Assembly: GCF_033568475.1 (NCBI RefSeq)
Contig: NC_133122.1
Location: 184,965,449-185,029,448, forward strand
Reading direction: 5' to 3'
Length of the DNA stretch: 64,000 nt
DNA from: Henckelia pumila
Taxonomy: Eukaryota > Streptophyta > Magnoliopsida > Lamiales > Gesneriaceae
Part shown: positions 1-9,649 of the stretch, piece by piece
Layout: each line of letters opens with the position of its first letter
Numbering within the stretch: the stretch's first letter is position 1
Program-made: the position numbers and the translations under genes
Notes under the pieces: generated by a model
Databases searched by the model: none
Told to the model about the DNA's origin: nothing
Seen by the model: only the letters and a program-made list of their open reading frames with translations

Positions 1-831
1 CAATTCCTACTTTGTTTGCGGACACACAGTGTTAATATTTAGAAAGTAGAGTATTGGAGAATCGAAAACCCCAATTTTCTATTCTGTTTATGCTTATTTT
101 AGTGGATTTTAAGTTGAGTTTTAATAATGATTAAATTCTTACATTTCAATTTCGAAACGTGTTTTCAAAAGCATGTTAATTTGAACAGATCACTTTGAGC
201 TCATCTTTCGTTTAGGCAAATAAAATATTAAGTGTTAAAGATGCTCTGTTTCTCATCCTAAGTTACATCACCACGACGCCAATAGAACGCCACCATTGTG
301 AGTAAACTGTTTTACAATTAGTCTGAGTTTTGAAATTTTTAATTCTTTTTGTTAAGTTTTAAAACTTGATCATTTCAGGTTTCTAAGCTATATAATTTTG
401 GAATTTCGGTTCACACTTTCAAAATTTTAATCTTTTATAGGATTTAATTCTTAACCGTTTTTGTAGATTTCATCATCAAACTTAATTGATTTGATAAATG
501 GATGACATAGTTATTAGCTTTTTAGTTTATTGATAAATCGACTCTTCCTGATTGTGGATTAATTTTTTTCAAAATATGTTTAATTTAGTGCAGTTGGAGA
601 CAACATGAATTCAGGGAATTTGTTGAAAAATAACTCAATCTTCGGTACAATAAATATTAATGCTAGCGTATAAATAAAAATTTTATTAGTATGTGTCAGA
701 ATTGGTAAGTACTATAAATATTATTTAGTTTAAAATGAAATTTTTATTGCTTTATAGTTTTGCATGGATTTGACTACATCTACAAATTTTATCAGTTTTT
801 CTTTTCAACATCTATAAATAGGACCTCATAG
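1..831. other. AT-rich stretch, no gene recognised
   Basis: No open frame, RNA gene or clean repeat was recognised. The stretch sits directly upstream of the broken CRM-domain exons, so part of it may be old intron or 5' sequence of that gene. A weak acceptor-like AG at 830-831 precedes the first recognisable exon. Confidence 0.4.
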
Positions 832-1698
832 TGAAGACTGGGGCGAAAACCGATTGGTCAGGAGAGGTCCACTTCCCATTTATGCGGATTTACTTTCTGG
901 AGTTATTCTTGGTTTTCAGCCTCCCTTTAGATTACTCTCTTATGGTGTGAGATCGACTGTTGGAATGAAAGAAGGAACTGCTATACGGAGGCTTGCCGGA
1001 GTTTTTCCACCACATTTTGCACTAGGTATGAAAGTTTTCTTATAAACAGGACATTTATTGAGCAAGAACCTTTACGTAAAGGTTGGCATCTTCAGGAAGA
1101 GGCAGGAAACTTCAAGGGTTGGCTGTAGCCATGATAAAGTTATGGGAATAAAGTTCAATTGCAAAAAATTGCATTAAAAAGAGGAGTCCAGCTGACAACA
1201 AGTGAAAGAATGGCAGAAGATCTCAAGGTAACATGCGATGCCCATTTTGAGACCAAACATTGAAATAAAACTCAAAGAGTGAAACCATCAATGCATAGTA
1301 GTGAAGGTTGTTAGTGTATGGGAGTATTTATTCTCAAGAATGTAACGGTATATGAGTTGTAATGCAAGTATACTCAAATTTGAAATTAATTAATTGTCTT
1401 CTGCTTATTGTGATTGAAGATATGATCTCTAATATTTGATTCACCGTATGTAAGAACTGAAATAATGCATGTAAACTTAAATACCTGAATATGCTCGATA
1501 TTAACTTGATGCAGAAATTAACCGGTGGCATGCTACTGTCAAGAAACAAGGACTTCCTGGTATTTTATAAAGGAAAATGTTTTTTTGACACCAGATGTTG
1601 CCGAGGCATTACTGGAACAAGAGATATTGGCGAAGACTACACAAGATGAAGAAGAGAAAGCTCGGTTTCGAGCATTACCTTTAGTTTCACTAGTTTAG
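832..1698 (+). pseudogene. CRM-domain chloroplast splicing factor fragment (CFM3-like), broken
   Basis: Three exon-like blocks encode successive pieces of a CRM-domain RNA-binding protein of the CFM3 type, a family that promotes group II intron splicing in chloroplasts. Block 1 (832-1025) contains [12 protein letters not shown] and PPHFALG and ends at a GT donor. Block 2 (1096-1227) follows an AG acceptor and contains LQGLAVAMIKLWE. Block 3 (1515-1698) contains KLTGGMLLSRNKDFLVFY and an acidic tail. Breaks are visible: an in-frame TAA directly after the LWE segment, a one-base insertion in an A run shortly after it, and a frame change in a T run near 1580. The N-terminal half and any second CRM domain are absent. 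Exon order and splice borders are kept, so this is a degraded genomic fragment rather than a retrocopy. The family assignment is from recognition of the motif series and is fairly secure; CFM2 or another CRM relative is possible. Confidence 0.75.
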
Positions 1699-2476
1699 AG
1701 AGAACCTAATGAACTTGGAACTGAGGGTACACTAAAAAAAACTTTAGATTTATATTTTAGTGAGTTGTAGTCATTGTCTTTAATTCATGTATTTTTCACT
1801 AACTCCCACTTTCATATCATTAATAATATTGGTTCATGACGTACGATCTAGCATATTAACAACATTATTATTGTACGTTGCAATTTGAAAGGTGTGCTCT
1901 TGAACTTTGTAAATGAAATTCTTTGGTAATCAATCACGGAAGATGGTTGATGCCTGATGGATTTATAAATAGAAAAATTATATTCAAGGATTTAGTTTAA
2001 CCTTTTTGGATCTCTCAATCGAAAAATAATCAAATTGTTGTGTTAAAACAGTTTGTGATGAATTCACATATGAAACTGAAGCATTTATTTATAAGTTATA
2101 TTTTCAAAAATAATAATAAAATTAAAAAATTATTTTGCACACGCAACGCGTATGCGTCAGTAGCTATATTAATTAGTTTTCCCTTTGTTTGTCTTTCTAT
2201 TGAAAGACATATGGAAATCTAAATAATGAGAACTTGAAAAAAAAAAGTTTTGTAAATTGAAACGGCTTCCACATCTTTGTCTAATTAATTTACCGTCTCT
2301 AGCTCTAAATTTTTTAGCAAATTTTGTTGGCTTAATCGACAAAAAGAATCTTAATTTGGCCAAGAATGTAAGACAAGATTTAACAAGGATCAATTTGAAT
2401 GAAAGAATAGTAGCCTTCTTCAATTTCTCATGCTCCTCTTCAATGTCTAATGCTCAGAGTCGATTGAAACAAAAAA
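1699..2476. other. AT-rich non-coding DNA with a possible degenerate Helitron end
   Basis: No gene is seen. Around 2136-2165 a CACACGCAACGCG segment resembles the clearer Helitron-like 3' hairpin at 3267-3298, but the stem is imperfect and the terminal CTRR motif is not convincing. The short frames here have no plant-protein character. Confidence 0.3.
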
Positions 2477-2735
2477 AATGTCTTTTTATTTCCATTTTAA
2501 TCTAAATTGATACTTCTAACATGTTTTTGAAGAATATGTTCAAAACGGTGCATAAAAAAACAAGTCAATAAGGTCTAACTTTCAATTTGTTTTGTTGAAT
2601 CTTAGGCTATGGATTTTAATGATATGCATGTATTTTTATGTCTTTTTTTCAATTTTAATCGAAATTTATACTTTTAACAGGTTTTTGAAGAATGTGTTCA
2701 AAATGATATATAAAAAACAAGCAAGTCAACGTCTA
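2477..2735. repeat. Diverged tandem duplication, period about 161 bp
   Basis: A segment of about 100 bp starting ATGTCTTTTT at 2477 recurs from 2638. Both copies share the order: Ts, CATTTTAATC or AATTTTAATC, GATACTT or TATACTT, TTTTTGAAGAAT, GTTCAAAA, then AAAAACAAG and a GTCAA block. The copies differ by many substitutions, so the duplication is old. No coding role is seen. Confidence 0.6.
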
Positions 2736-3266
2736 TTCTTCAAGTTCCCGTCTCCACCAAATTGGGAGAAATACTTTCTCTTTTAATTGCATTTTCAAGT
2801 TTATTTTATTTGTTCGGGTATATATAGGTATAGAAATTTGTTCTCATTTCAAATTAACTTACGATAGGAACCGAAATGTCTATGATGATGAAATTGATAT
2901 TGGGCATTATATGTTAAAATTAAGAACAACTATAGCTCTAATTTGAATAATTATAATTAACTTAACTTTTTTTTGGCATTCACTGTTCTTATATACATAA
3001 TTCTTTCTTACTCAAAAGAGTGCAATATTGAATTTTAAAAAGAATTTTGATTAATTCTATTTTTAAAGGTACGCGATATGGTGCATTTTTTGGTCCTAAT
3101 CTATCTTGATGTGTGAAGATTCTATCAAGGTTTTGAGCAATGAGTACTGGCATCCAAATTATCAAAGCTTTTTACATGTTTCAACGATGGAGTTTAGTAA
3201 CAAATCTCTTTTGTCGAGTTTGATGTGCAACATTTTTAAAAAACTTGAATGCCACATTTTTTTGTT

Positions 3267-3298
3267 ACACACGCAACGTGTGTGCCACGGTTACTAGT
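3267..3298 (+). mobile_element. Helitron-like 3' terminus
   Basis: A 7-bp perfect stem (ACACACG / CGTGTGT, 3-nt loop, 3267-3283) is followed after 10 nt by CTAG at 3294-3297 and then T. A short GC-containing hairpin just before CTRR is the hallmark of Helitron 3' ends, which insert between A and T. The matching 5' end was not located. Related degenerate hairpins occur near 2140 and 25985, suggesting a small family. Confidence 0.5.
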
Positions 3299-3929
3299 CT
3301 CCATAATTAATTGGATGTGACAACACCTGAACCGCATTCTAAAGTAATTACACTAATGAAATTAGGAAACCCCCAAAAAAATTGAAAGAAAAAGCATTTG
3401 CGACAAAAGACGTGGAATTATACCTTAAAGAAATTAAAACCAACACGGCTTAAACGATGTAGAGTTAAAGAAACTAAATAACTACAATCCATTGCTTAAA
3501 AAATGCAGAAATGGAGAACTACAGAGAACGCATTACTGAGTGTTTAAAAAAAAATCAAATATTTACCTAGAGCAGCACAAGAAAACAAGATTAAAGCTGA
3601 GAAATGGTGAAGGACAAAACTAACAGTAGGAAACTTGTTGCTAGTGTAACATATGAGAAAGTCATCCCCATAGCTCCATCTCTCACTATCACACATTTGA
3701 TAAACTTTGAAGCACTCATTTTCCTAAAATCTTAAATCTTGGGCAACTATGGTCGAACATGGTTGACAGCTTCGAAGCTTCAGGTCGTCATTCCTTGCTA
3801 TATTGGCATCAAAATGAATCTTAGGACGATCTGTAACCGAATTCTAGCTCCAAACACATATTACCGACACCGGTGGAAGCGAGAAGAAGGAAGAATGGGG
3901 TTCAGAAAATTAAATAAGAAAGCCAGATC
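3299..3929. other. Non-coding DNA, nothing recognised
   Basis: No gene, RNA or clean repeat was recognised. The frames in this stretch show no domain or codon bias suggestive of protein. Confidence 0.35.
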
Positions 3930-4275
3930 TCGCATTATTATTATTATTTATTTTTTCAAAAAATGGAAAAAAATAGGACAATGGTTTAACATAATCTGTT
4001 GTCTTGGACTCCATAAAACAACATAAAACACAACGATTTTAAAAACCGTTGTCGTAGACCCAAAAAATGCACATAGACAACGATTAATTAAAACTGTTGT
4101 CGTAGGCCATAAAAAACCTGCTCATAGACATATAAAAGACAATGGTTTTTTTCATTAAAATATGGCCAACAACAACGGTTTTTACTAAAATCATTGTTAA
4201 AAGCAAAAAAACAACAATTTTTTGAAAAACCCATTGTCTATTAGGTTTTGTTGATACAAAAAATTGTTGTAGTAA
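3930..4275. mobile_element. CACTA-like subterminal repeat region with one end
   Basis: Several short copies of AACGGTTTT / AAAACCGTTGTCGTAG-like words occur in both orientations between about 4028 and 4255, and the block ends with TTGTTGTAGTA near 4262-4272. Subterminal short repeats ending in GTTGTAGTG are typical of plant CACTA (En/Spm) transposons, whose other end would read CACTACAAC. The terminal G is mutated and no left end was found, so this is a fragment. Confidence 0.4.
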
Positions 4276-4289
4276 GAGTTGTGTACAGG

Positions 4290-4827
4290 GGAAGCTACCT
4301 CAGTATTGATGCTTTACACAGTCACAAAAGGGTATAGTTAATCAGGAACATTTCAGAGATAGATGAGCTCTCTTGATGAAATTCATTGTGGTGCAAAGGT
4401 TAGTGGCAAAGGAATCTAGTATTTTATCATCTGACTTCGTCCTGTGACTTCGTCAGAGATACAGATTGAGAATTTGAGATAATGAGCTGTCCAGGGAAGG
4501 GTATTCCTTGTAAGTGACAATACTGAGTTTCTGTTCAGAAACATTGGTAATTGGATTAGAGTGAGTTCTAATTTCAAAAGGCGTGGATAGTAATGCCTAG
4601 TATAAACCAAGAGCGAGTATCGGCTCGATAGAGTGTGTCAGATACTTCAAGAAAAAGGTTGTTCTCCTAGGTTTAGATCAGTGATTTAATCAGTAACTAT
4701 GGGAAGTTACTAGAGAAATTTATTTTAATGGTACTCGGGAGTGTCTTGCATTAAGAATGTTGTGATTGCGTTTTCAGGGTTGACCAAGACCTGATTTCGA
4801 GGACGAAAGCTCTTAAAGTGAGGAGAA
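4290..4827 (+). mobile_element. Internal 3' region of a Ty3-type LTR element, degraded
   Basis: This stretch has no usable frame, but its last bases (TTTCGAGGACGAAAG then a purine-rich GTGAGGAGAA) are the usual polyprotein tail/polypurine tract seen immediately upstream of Ty3 3' LTRs in plants. The same GAGGACGAA word precedes the 3' LTR of the complete element near 54150. Length and left border are unknown. Confidence 0.45.
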
Positions 4828-6232
4828 TGTAGTAACCCGGGTTTTATTTTAAATGTTAGAAAATGACACTAAATATTAAAAGTGTAAAAACATGATTAAG
4901 GAGTTTTTATTTGGAAAAAATAAGTGGAAAATCAGCTTTGGAACGTCCAAAAATGGTAGGGATGGTCTCAGGGGCCCGAAAAATTCGGAAGCAGCCGAAC
5001 CATTTTGGAGCTTCTGAACCAGATTGGATCTTCCAAACTCAGCAGGAAACACGTGTCAAAATGAGTTTTACGCGTGGAAAGTGAGGTGCAGATCGGATCT
5101 TCCGAACCAAATTTCAAACCTTCAGAACTCTAGGTGTCAAAATATTGTCTACACGTGGAATTCATGCCCAGATCAGAGTTTTTGAACCCAAATCATACCT
5201 TCCAAACACTGGCCTATAAATATGGGCAGAAATCTCATTTTCAAGTGAAAATTCATAGGGTTTTCGAATCATTAGTCTTTATTTGAGTGTTTTGGGCCAT
5301 ACCATCGAGGTCGAGCATTAGCGAGGTACTACAGGGTTTGTAGCGGAGCTATACCAGGGTCAAGGCTTCGACATCAGCGGGTTGAAGACGGAAGAAAGTA
5401 TAGTCTGAGATCCCTAGTAGTATTAAGGAATATCTATTAGCTTAGTTAAGACTTTTAGATCAGTATTAGTGATACATAATTACCTTGATTTGTAGTAATG
5501 GACTGTAGATGTTTGTACTTCTAGGCTAGTTTTTTAGGGACATAAAGTATGAACTGAGATAGCCAGCGAGTATGCATACTTATATGTTGCATATTATGTG
5601 TTATGATCAATGTTTACTGATTTGTATATTATGATGCATGTGCATATTCATGTTGAGTCAAATCTTCTTCGAGATAGCCATTTGAGTAGGGTCGCTCAGC
5701 CCTACATTCTTGTTATATTATCGAACACCAGGAGATGTCCTGATGACGAAGAATGACGCTACAGTGATTTTGACGAGTATGAGGATGTACTCAACGGAGT
5801 TGACCCCAGATGGTACTACACACTCATTGATGCTTAGACTAAGAAAGACTAGATAGTTGAACAGTACCCAGTCATTTTGCCCATTGTAGGTTTGTATACT
5901 CGTGCTTTACGTTCTGGGCGTACTTTGCTCACATCTGTGTTGCTTTTCATGGACACCCCATTCGACGGGATAATTGCAGGTGCCTCAACAGATGGACCTG
6001 TGCGTAGCAGGTGACCTAGACAAGGATACGGAGGTTGTTGTTATTCTGCTTAAGTTATTTATTCGATTGATTTGTATTTTAACTCCATTTTGGATATTTA
6101 TTTTATCGGTTTTATTCTACCAGATTAGCAGTTTATTCAAGTTCAACAGTAACTTTGATTACGATTTTTTTATTATGTTTAATTGCATGCTTTAATGTTT
6201 AGATAGTAGGTGATCCGAGTCGGCTCACTACA
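4828..6232 (+). mobile_element. Ty3-type LTR (3' LTR), about 1.4 kb
   Basis: The LTR starts TGTAGTAACCCGG immediately after a polypurine tract and ends GGCTCACTACA, giving a perfect 6-bp terminal inverted repeat (TGTAGT / ACTACA). A TATA box lies at 5215-5222. No 5' partner and no protein-coding internal region are present in the window, so this is the right-hand end of a truncated element. The target duplication cannot be read for lack of the other end. Confidence 0.7.
5215..5222 (+). promoter_or_regulatory. TATA box of the 4.8-6.2 kb LTR
   Basis: TATAAATA lies about 390 bp inside the LTR, preceded by GGCC, the position expected for the U3 promoter of a plant LTR retrotransposon. Confidence 0.5.
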
Positions 6233-7710
6233 CTAAAAGTCTAGGGATATTCAATCATAACTTTTATTTACTCTATAAAAATCTATTGATATTCAAAATA
6301 GATTTTTGTAGTTTTAAAAGTCAATTGGTATTCAACATTGAATTTTAAAAACTTTACAAAAGTCTAGTGTTATTCAAAATGTCAATGAATTTTTAATAAG
6401 TCCATAGAATTCATTGACATACAAACATTAGTACTTAAGGTACAACTATAATATGTCAAAACATATCTTTGGTCTAACTAAAGATTTGTATGGATTTTTA
6501 AAATTTATAATCCATGTAATTTTTTTCTCTCTTTCTCATCTCTCCTCCCCTCTCCTCTCATATCACTCTCTCTCATCTTCAAAATATATCTATATCTATA
6601 TATATAATTAACTATCTATTTTCATCTTCAAGTATTTTTAATTAATTTTCTAAAATTTTTAGGATAGTTTAAAATCAAAATAAAAAATATTTCATTTGAA
6701 AATTTAGAATTTTGGAATAGATTTATGGTTTTAATTTATGATTTATACCTATAATTGTAATATTTAATAATAATAAAATATGATTCATAAAATTATAACA
6801 TGACCTAATTCAAATAATTGAATTGTCGCACAAAAAAACATGATAAACAAATAAAAATTAATAGATAAATTTGAGGATATAGTTGATAAAATAATTTATT
6901 TCTTTTGTTGTTTAAAAATAATATTTATTTATGAATTTTAAACTTACTATATGTGCAAGTTTTAAATTAAAATTATTATTTTTAAAATAAAATTAGTACA
7001 CTAAATATAACAAAATATCATAAATATTGGTTGTCCATGAAGTAATAAGATTTTTTGATAAATCAAATTTAAATAAATTTTATATTAAATATTTGATTAA
7101 AAATTATTTTTATTTAAGGATATAATTGATAAAATAATTTATTTCTTTTTTTTGTTTAAAAATAATATTTATTTATGAATTTTAAACTTACTACAACTGA
7201 GACAAATTTTAAATTAAAATTATTATTTTTAAAATAAAATTATTACACTAAATATAAAAAAATATCATAAATATTGGTTGTCCATGAAGTAATAAGATTT
7301 TTTAATAAATAAAATTTAAATAAATTTAATATTAAATATTTGATTAAAAATTATTTTTATTTTTTGTTTTAATAATTTCAATTAGTCTATAAGTTATCAT
7401 ATTTTAAAAATTAAATTTACACAATCACAAAATATTTTAATTTTTTTACATTAATATATATATATATATTTATTGATTAAATTGATTTAACTTTTGAGCA
7501 AGTGAATTTATTTCCATCAATAAATTTAAATATATATATTTTAGATTAAATTTATTATTTATTTAAAATAATTATTAATTCAAAAAAATCAGTGAAAAAT
7601 AATACGACATATTAAAGAATAAAGATACAAATCCATATGATTCTATGAAAAAGTTTACAAATATCTGTAAAAGTCCGGCGAAAAGTATACAAGGAATCAA
7701 TGGAATTATG
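6233..7710. other. Very AT-rich repetitive intergenic DNA
   Basis: No coding frame is present. The left part (6233-6500) contains repeated AAGTCTA/GATATTCAA words and the far right (7600-7750) contains reminiscent TCTATGA/AATCTGTGAGATTCTATAAA words, so the whole could be one non-autonomous element; I could not define matching ends. It includes the tandem duplication listed separately. Confidence 0.35.
6874..7361. repeat. Two-copy tandem repeat, period 243 bp
   Basis: The unit beginning AGGATATAGTTGATAAAAT at 6874 is repeated from 7117 (AGGATATAATTGATAAAAT) and runs to about 7361. Both copies contain GGTTGTCCATGAAGTAATAAG and end with ATTAAATATTTGATTAAAAA. Similarity is high over the full length with a few indels, so the duplication is fairly recent. 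Confidence 0.75.
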
Positions 7711-8375
7711 TTTTGCAAATCTGTGAGATTCTATAAAATGTGAATAAAAATTCATCAACTACACATAAGTTTATCATTTAAGAAAGTCATTAAAAATCAA
7801 TAAAACTCTAGATTGAATACACTTCTGTTTTTTTGCATATTTTGTGTGTGATTTGACCCCGCAGTAGAGGTAGAGAATATAATGACTTAGATTTATCCAC
7901 ACATTTTGTTTGTCAAAGTAAATTGTATAGAAGGGACTTGTTCTCCTTTTCACGGTAGCGAAAAATTTCATAAGAGAAGAGAAATGGGAACCTAGCTAGA
8001 TACGAGCTAGGATTGAATTTCCCATGCACCTTATAGTATAAATTTAGTGGATCTGAACTTGCTGCTACTGCACCTTAATTTTAGGATGATCTTATTAGAG
8101 AGGAATATATATATTTATTTTTCTTAATTATATATATAAATTTTTTAAAATTGTTAATATTTTTAGAATATAAATAGTTTTCTTGTATCAACATAAATGA
8201 ATCATAAAATTTTCATCAAAGTTTGTGAATCAAATGGAATTCTCCACTCTACTTATACAGGAGATAGATAATTAATTCAAGCGGAGTACAAGTTTATATT
8301 GAGATAATTGCACCAGTCCACGAACCAATCCGCTAGCACTAATTCAAAAGTCATAGAGTCTTTCAAATATATTAA
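7711..8375. other. Non-coding DNA, nothing recognised
   Basis: No gene or clean repeat was recognised. The frame at 7774-7971 on the minus strand has no recognisable domain. Confidence 0.35.
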
Positions 8376-8703
8376 GGTTCTGTTTGGATGTGTACTTATA
8401 AAACTTTTTTATAAAAGTGTTTTTTAAAAACTTTTTAAAAAATAAATATGTGTTTGGACAATTCTATAAAAACATTTTAACATTTCAAAAGTAATGTTGT
8501 TTATCTTTGACTTCCATAGTTGTATTATAAAAACATCTAAAAAAACCTCTCAAATGTTCTTTAAAAACTATACTTGGAGAACACTTTTTAAAAAATATTT
8601 TCAAAAAAAAAAATTTACCAAAATTTTATCCAAACACATACTTTAAATTTTTTTACTTATAAAACATTAAAAACGTTTTTAAAGTATAAATGAAAACAGA
8701 ACC
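8376..8703. mobile_element. Tourist/PIF-Harbinger-type MITE, 328 bp
   Basis: The element begins GGTTCTGTTTGGATG and ends with the inverse AAAACAGAACC, and both sides are flanked by TAA (8373-8375 and 8704-8706). A 3-bp TAA/TTA target duplication and a GG-CTGTTTGG terminus are diagnostic of Tourist-like MITEs. The interior is AT-rich with extended imperfect self-complementarity and codes for nothing. Confidence 0.8.
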
Positions 8704-8892
8704 TAAGAAATTAATGCATATTTAATTTTTCTAAAAAGTCAAATATATATCACTCTTTTGTTATAAAACTCAAGAACATTTAACTACTTTTATAGAGAAT
8801 TTTACACTTGATTTTTAAAAACACTATATCTAATATACTATTATTTTAAATAAAAAATTTTTTTGGCTTCTCCATATTTGATGCGATGTGGC

Positions 8893-9073
8893 TAGACGTA
8901 TAAAAATGAGTTAGATCTATTGGATTAGTCTATCCCGACATATAAAATAGGTAGGTTGGATTGATAATTTCTCAAGCCATCAAAATAATGGATGAACTCG
9001 TCTCATTCGCATAATAATGGAGTAGGACAAGTTATAAACCGGTGCATCCCACTAATCCAGTTTGATACCTCTA
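8893..9073. mobile_element. Degenerate hAT-type MITE
   Basis: The left end TAGACGTATAAA pairs imperfectly with the right end TTTGATACCTCTA, and the interior has the GATTAGT-TATCCCG and CATCCCACTAATCCA words typical of short plant hAT MITEs. The presumed 8-bp target copies match at only 5 of 8 bases, so borders are tentative. Confidence 0.4.
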
Positions 9074-9134
9074 AATGTGTTGATGCAATTATGACATTTA
9101 TCTTTAGTGCCTAGGGCATCGTCTTATATCTTAG

Positions 9135-9356
9135 TAGAGCTGTCAAAATGAATTGAGCTCGTTGGGTTGACCCACTTTATCCCGTTTAATAGACGGATTG
9201 GATTAGTAATTTTACGCACCCAAATGACGGGCCAGCCCTGACCCCACCCGAACCACCAAATAGACAAAACCCAGTTGCTTATTTTCCAACCTCCGTCCGG
9301 CCAACTGATGGATTTGGTGGGTTGCAGACTTATCCGGCCTCTTTTGACAAGCTCTA
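9135..9356. mobile_element. hAT-type MITE, about 222 bp
   Basis: The left end TAGAGCTGTCAAAATG and right end TTTTGACAAGCTCTA form a terminal inverted repeat of about 15 bp with one indel. TAGAGCTGTCAAAA termini are common to plant hAT non-autonomous elements. The flanking 8-bp copies are not well conserved. It lies about 300 bp upstream of the sterol desaturase start codon. Confidence 0.5.
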
Positions 9357-9394
9357 AACTTAATTAGCCAACTTTGTTGGATATTAGTTATTAC

Positions 9395-9440
9395 AAAGGG
9401 CAAAACGGAGATTAGACAAAGGGCAAAACGGAGATTAGAC
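9395..9440. repeat. Exact 23-bp tandem duplication upstream of the desaturase
   Basis: AAAGGGCAAAACGGAGATT plus AGAC occurs twice head to tail without a mismatch (9395-9417, 9418-9440). It lies about 210-255 bp upstream of the desaturase ATG, in the likely promoter. Whether it binds anything is unknown. Confidence 0.8.
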
Positions 9441-9649
9441 GAGATTATGCTCTGGCATAAAGTAATTTGTTCTGGCAAAGTAAAACTCGAGAATCTCACA
9501 AGTACTGTATAAAATTATAAATATTATACAAGACACCACTTCTAATAAATCCACAGAATTGTTTTCATTATTAATAATTATCATTAGCTGGCACTGTCCT
9601 TTTCCTTTGACCCAGCAAAAAAAGATTTCTCCGCCGGGAGCGAGGTGTA

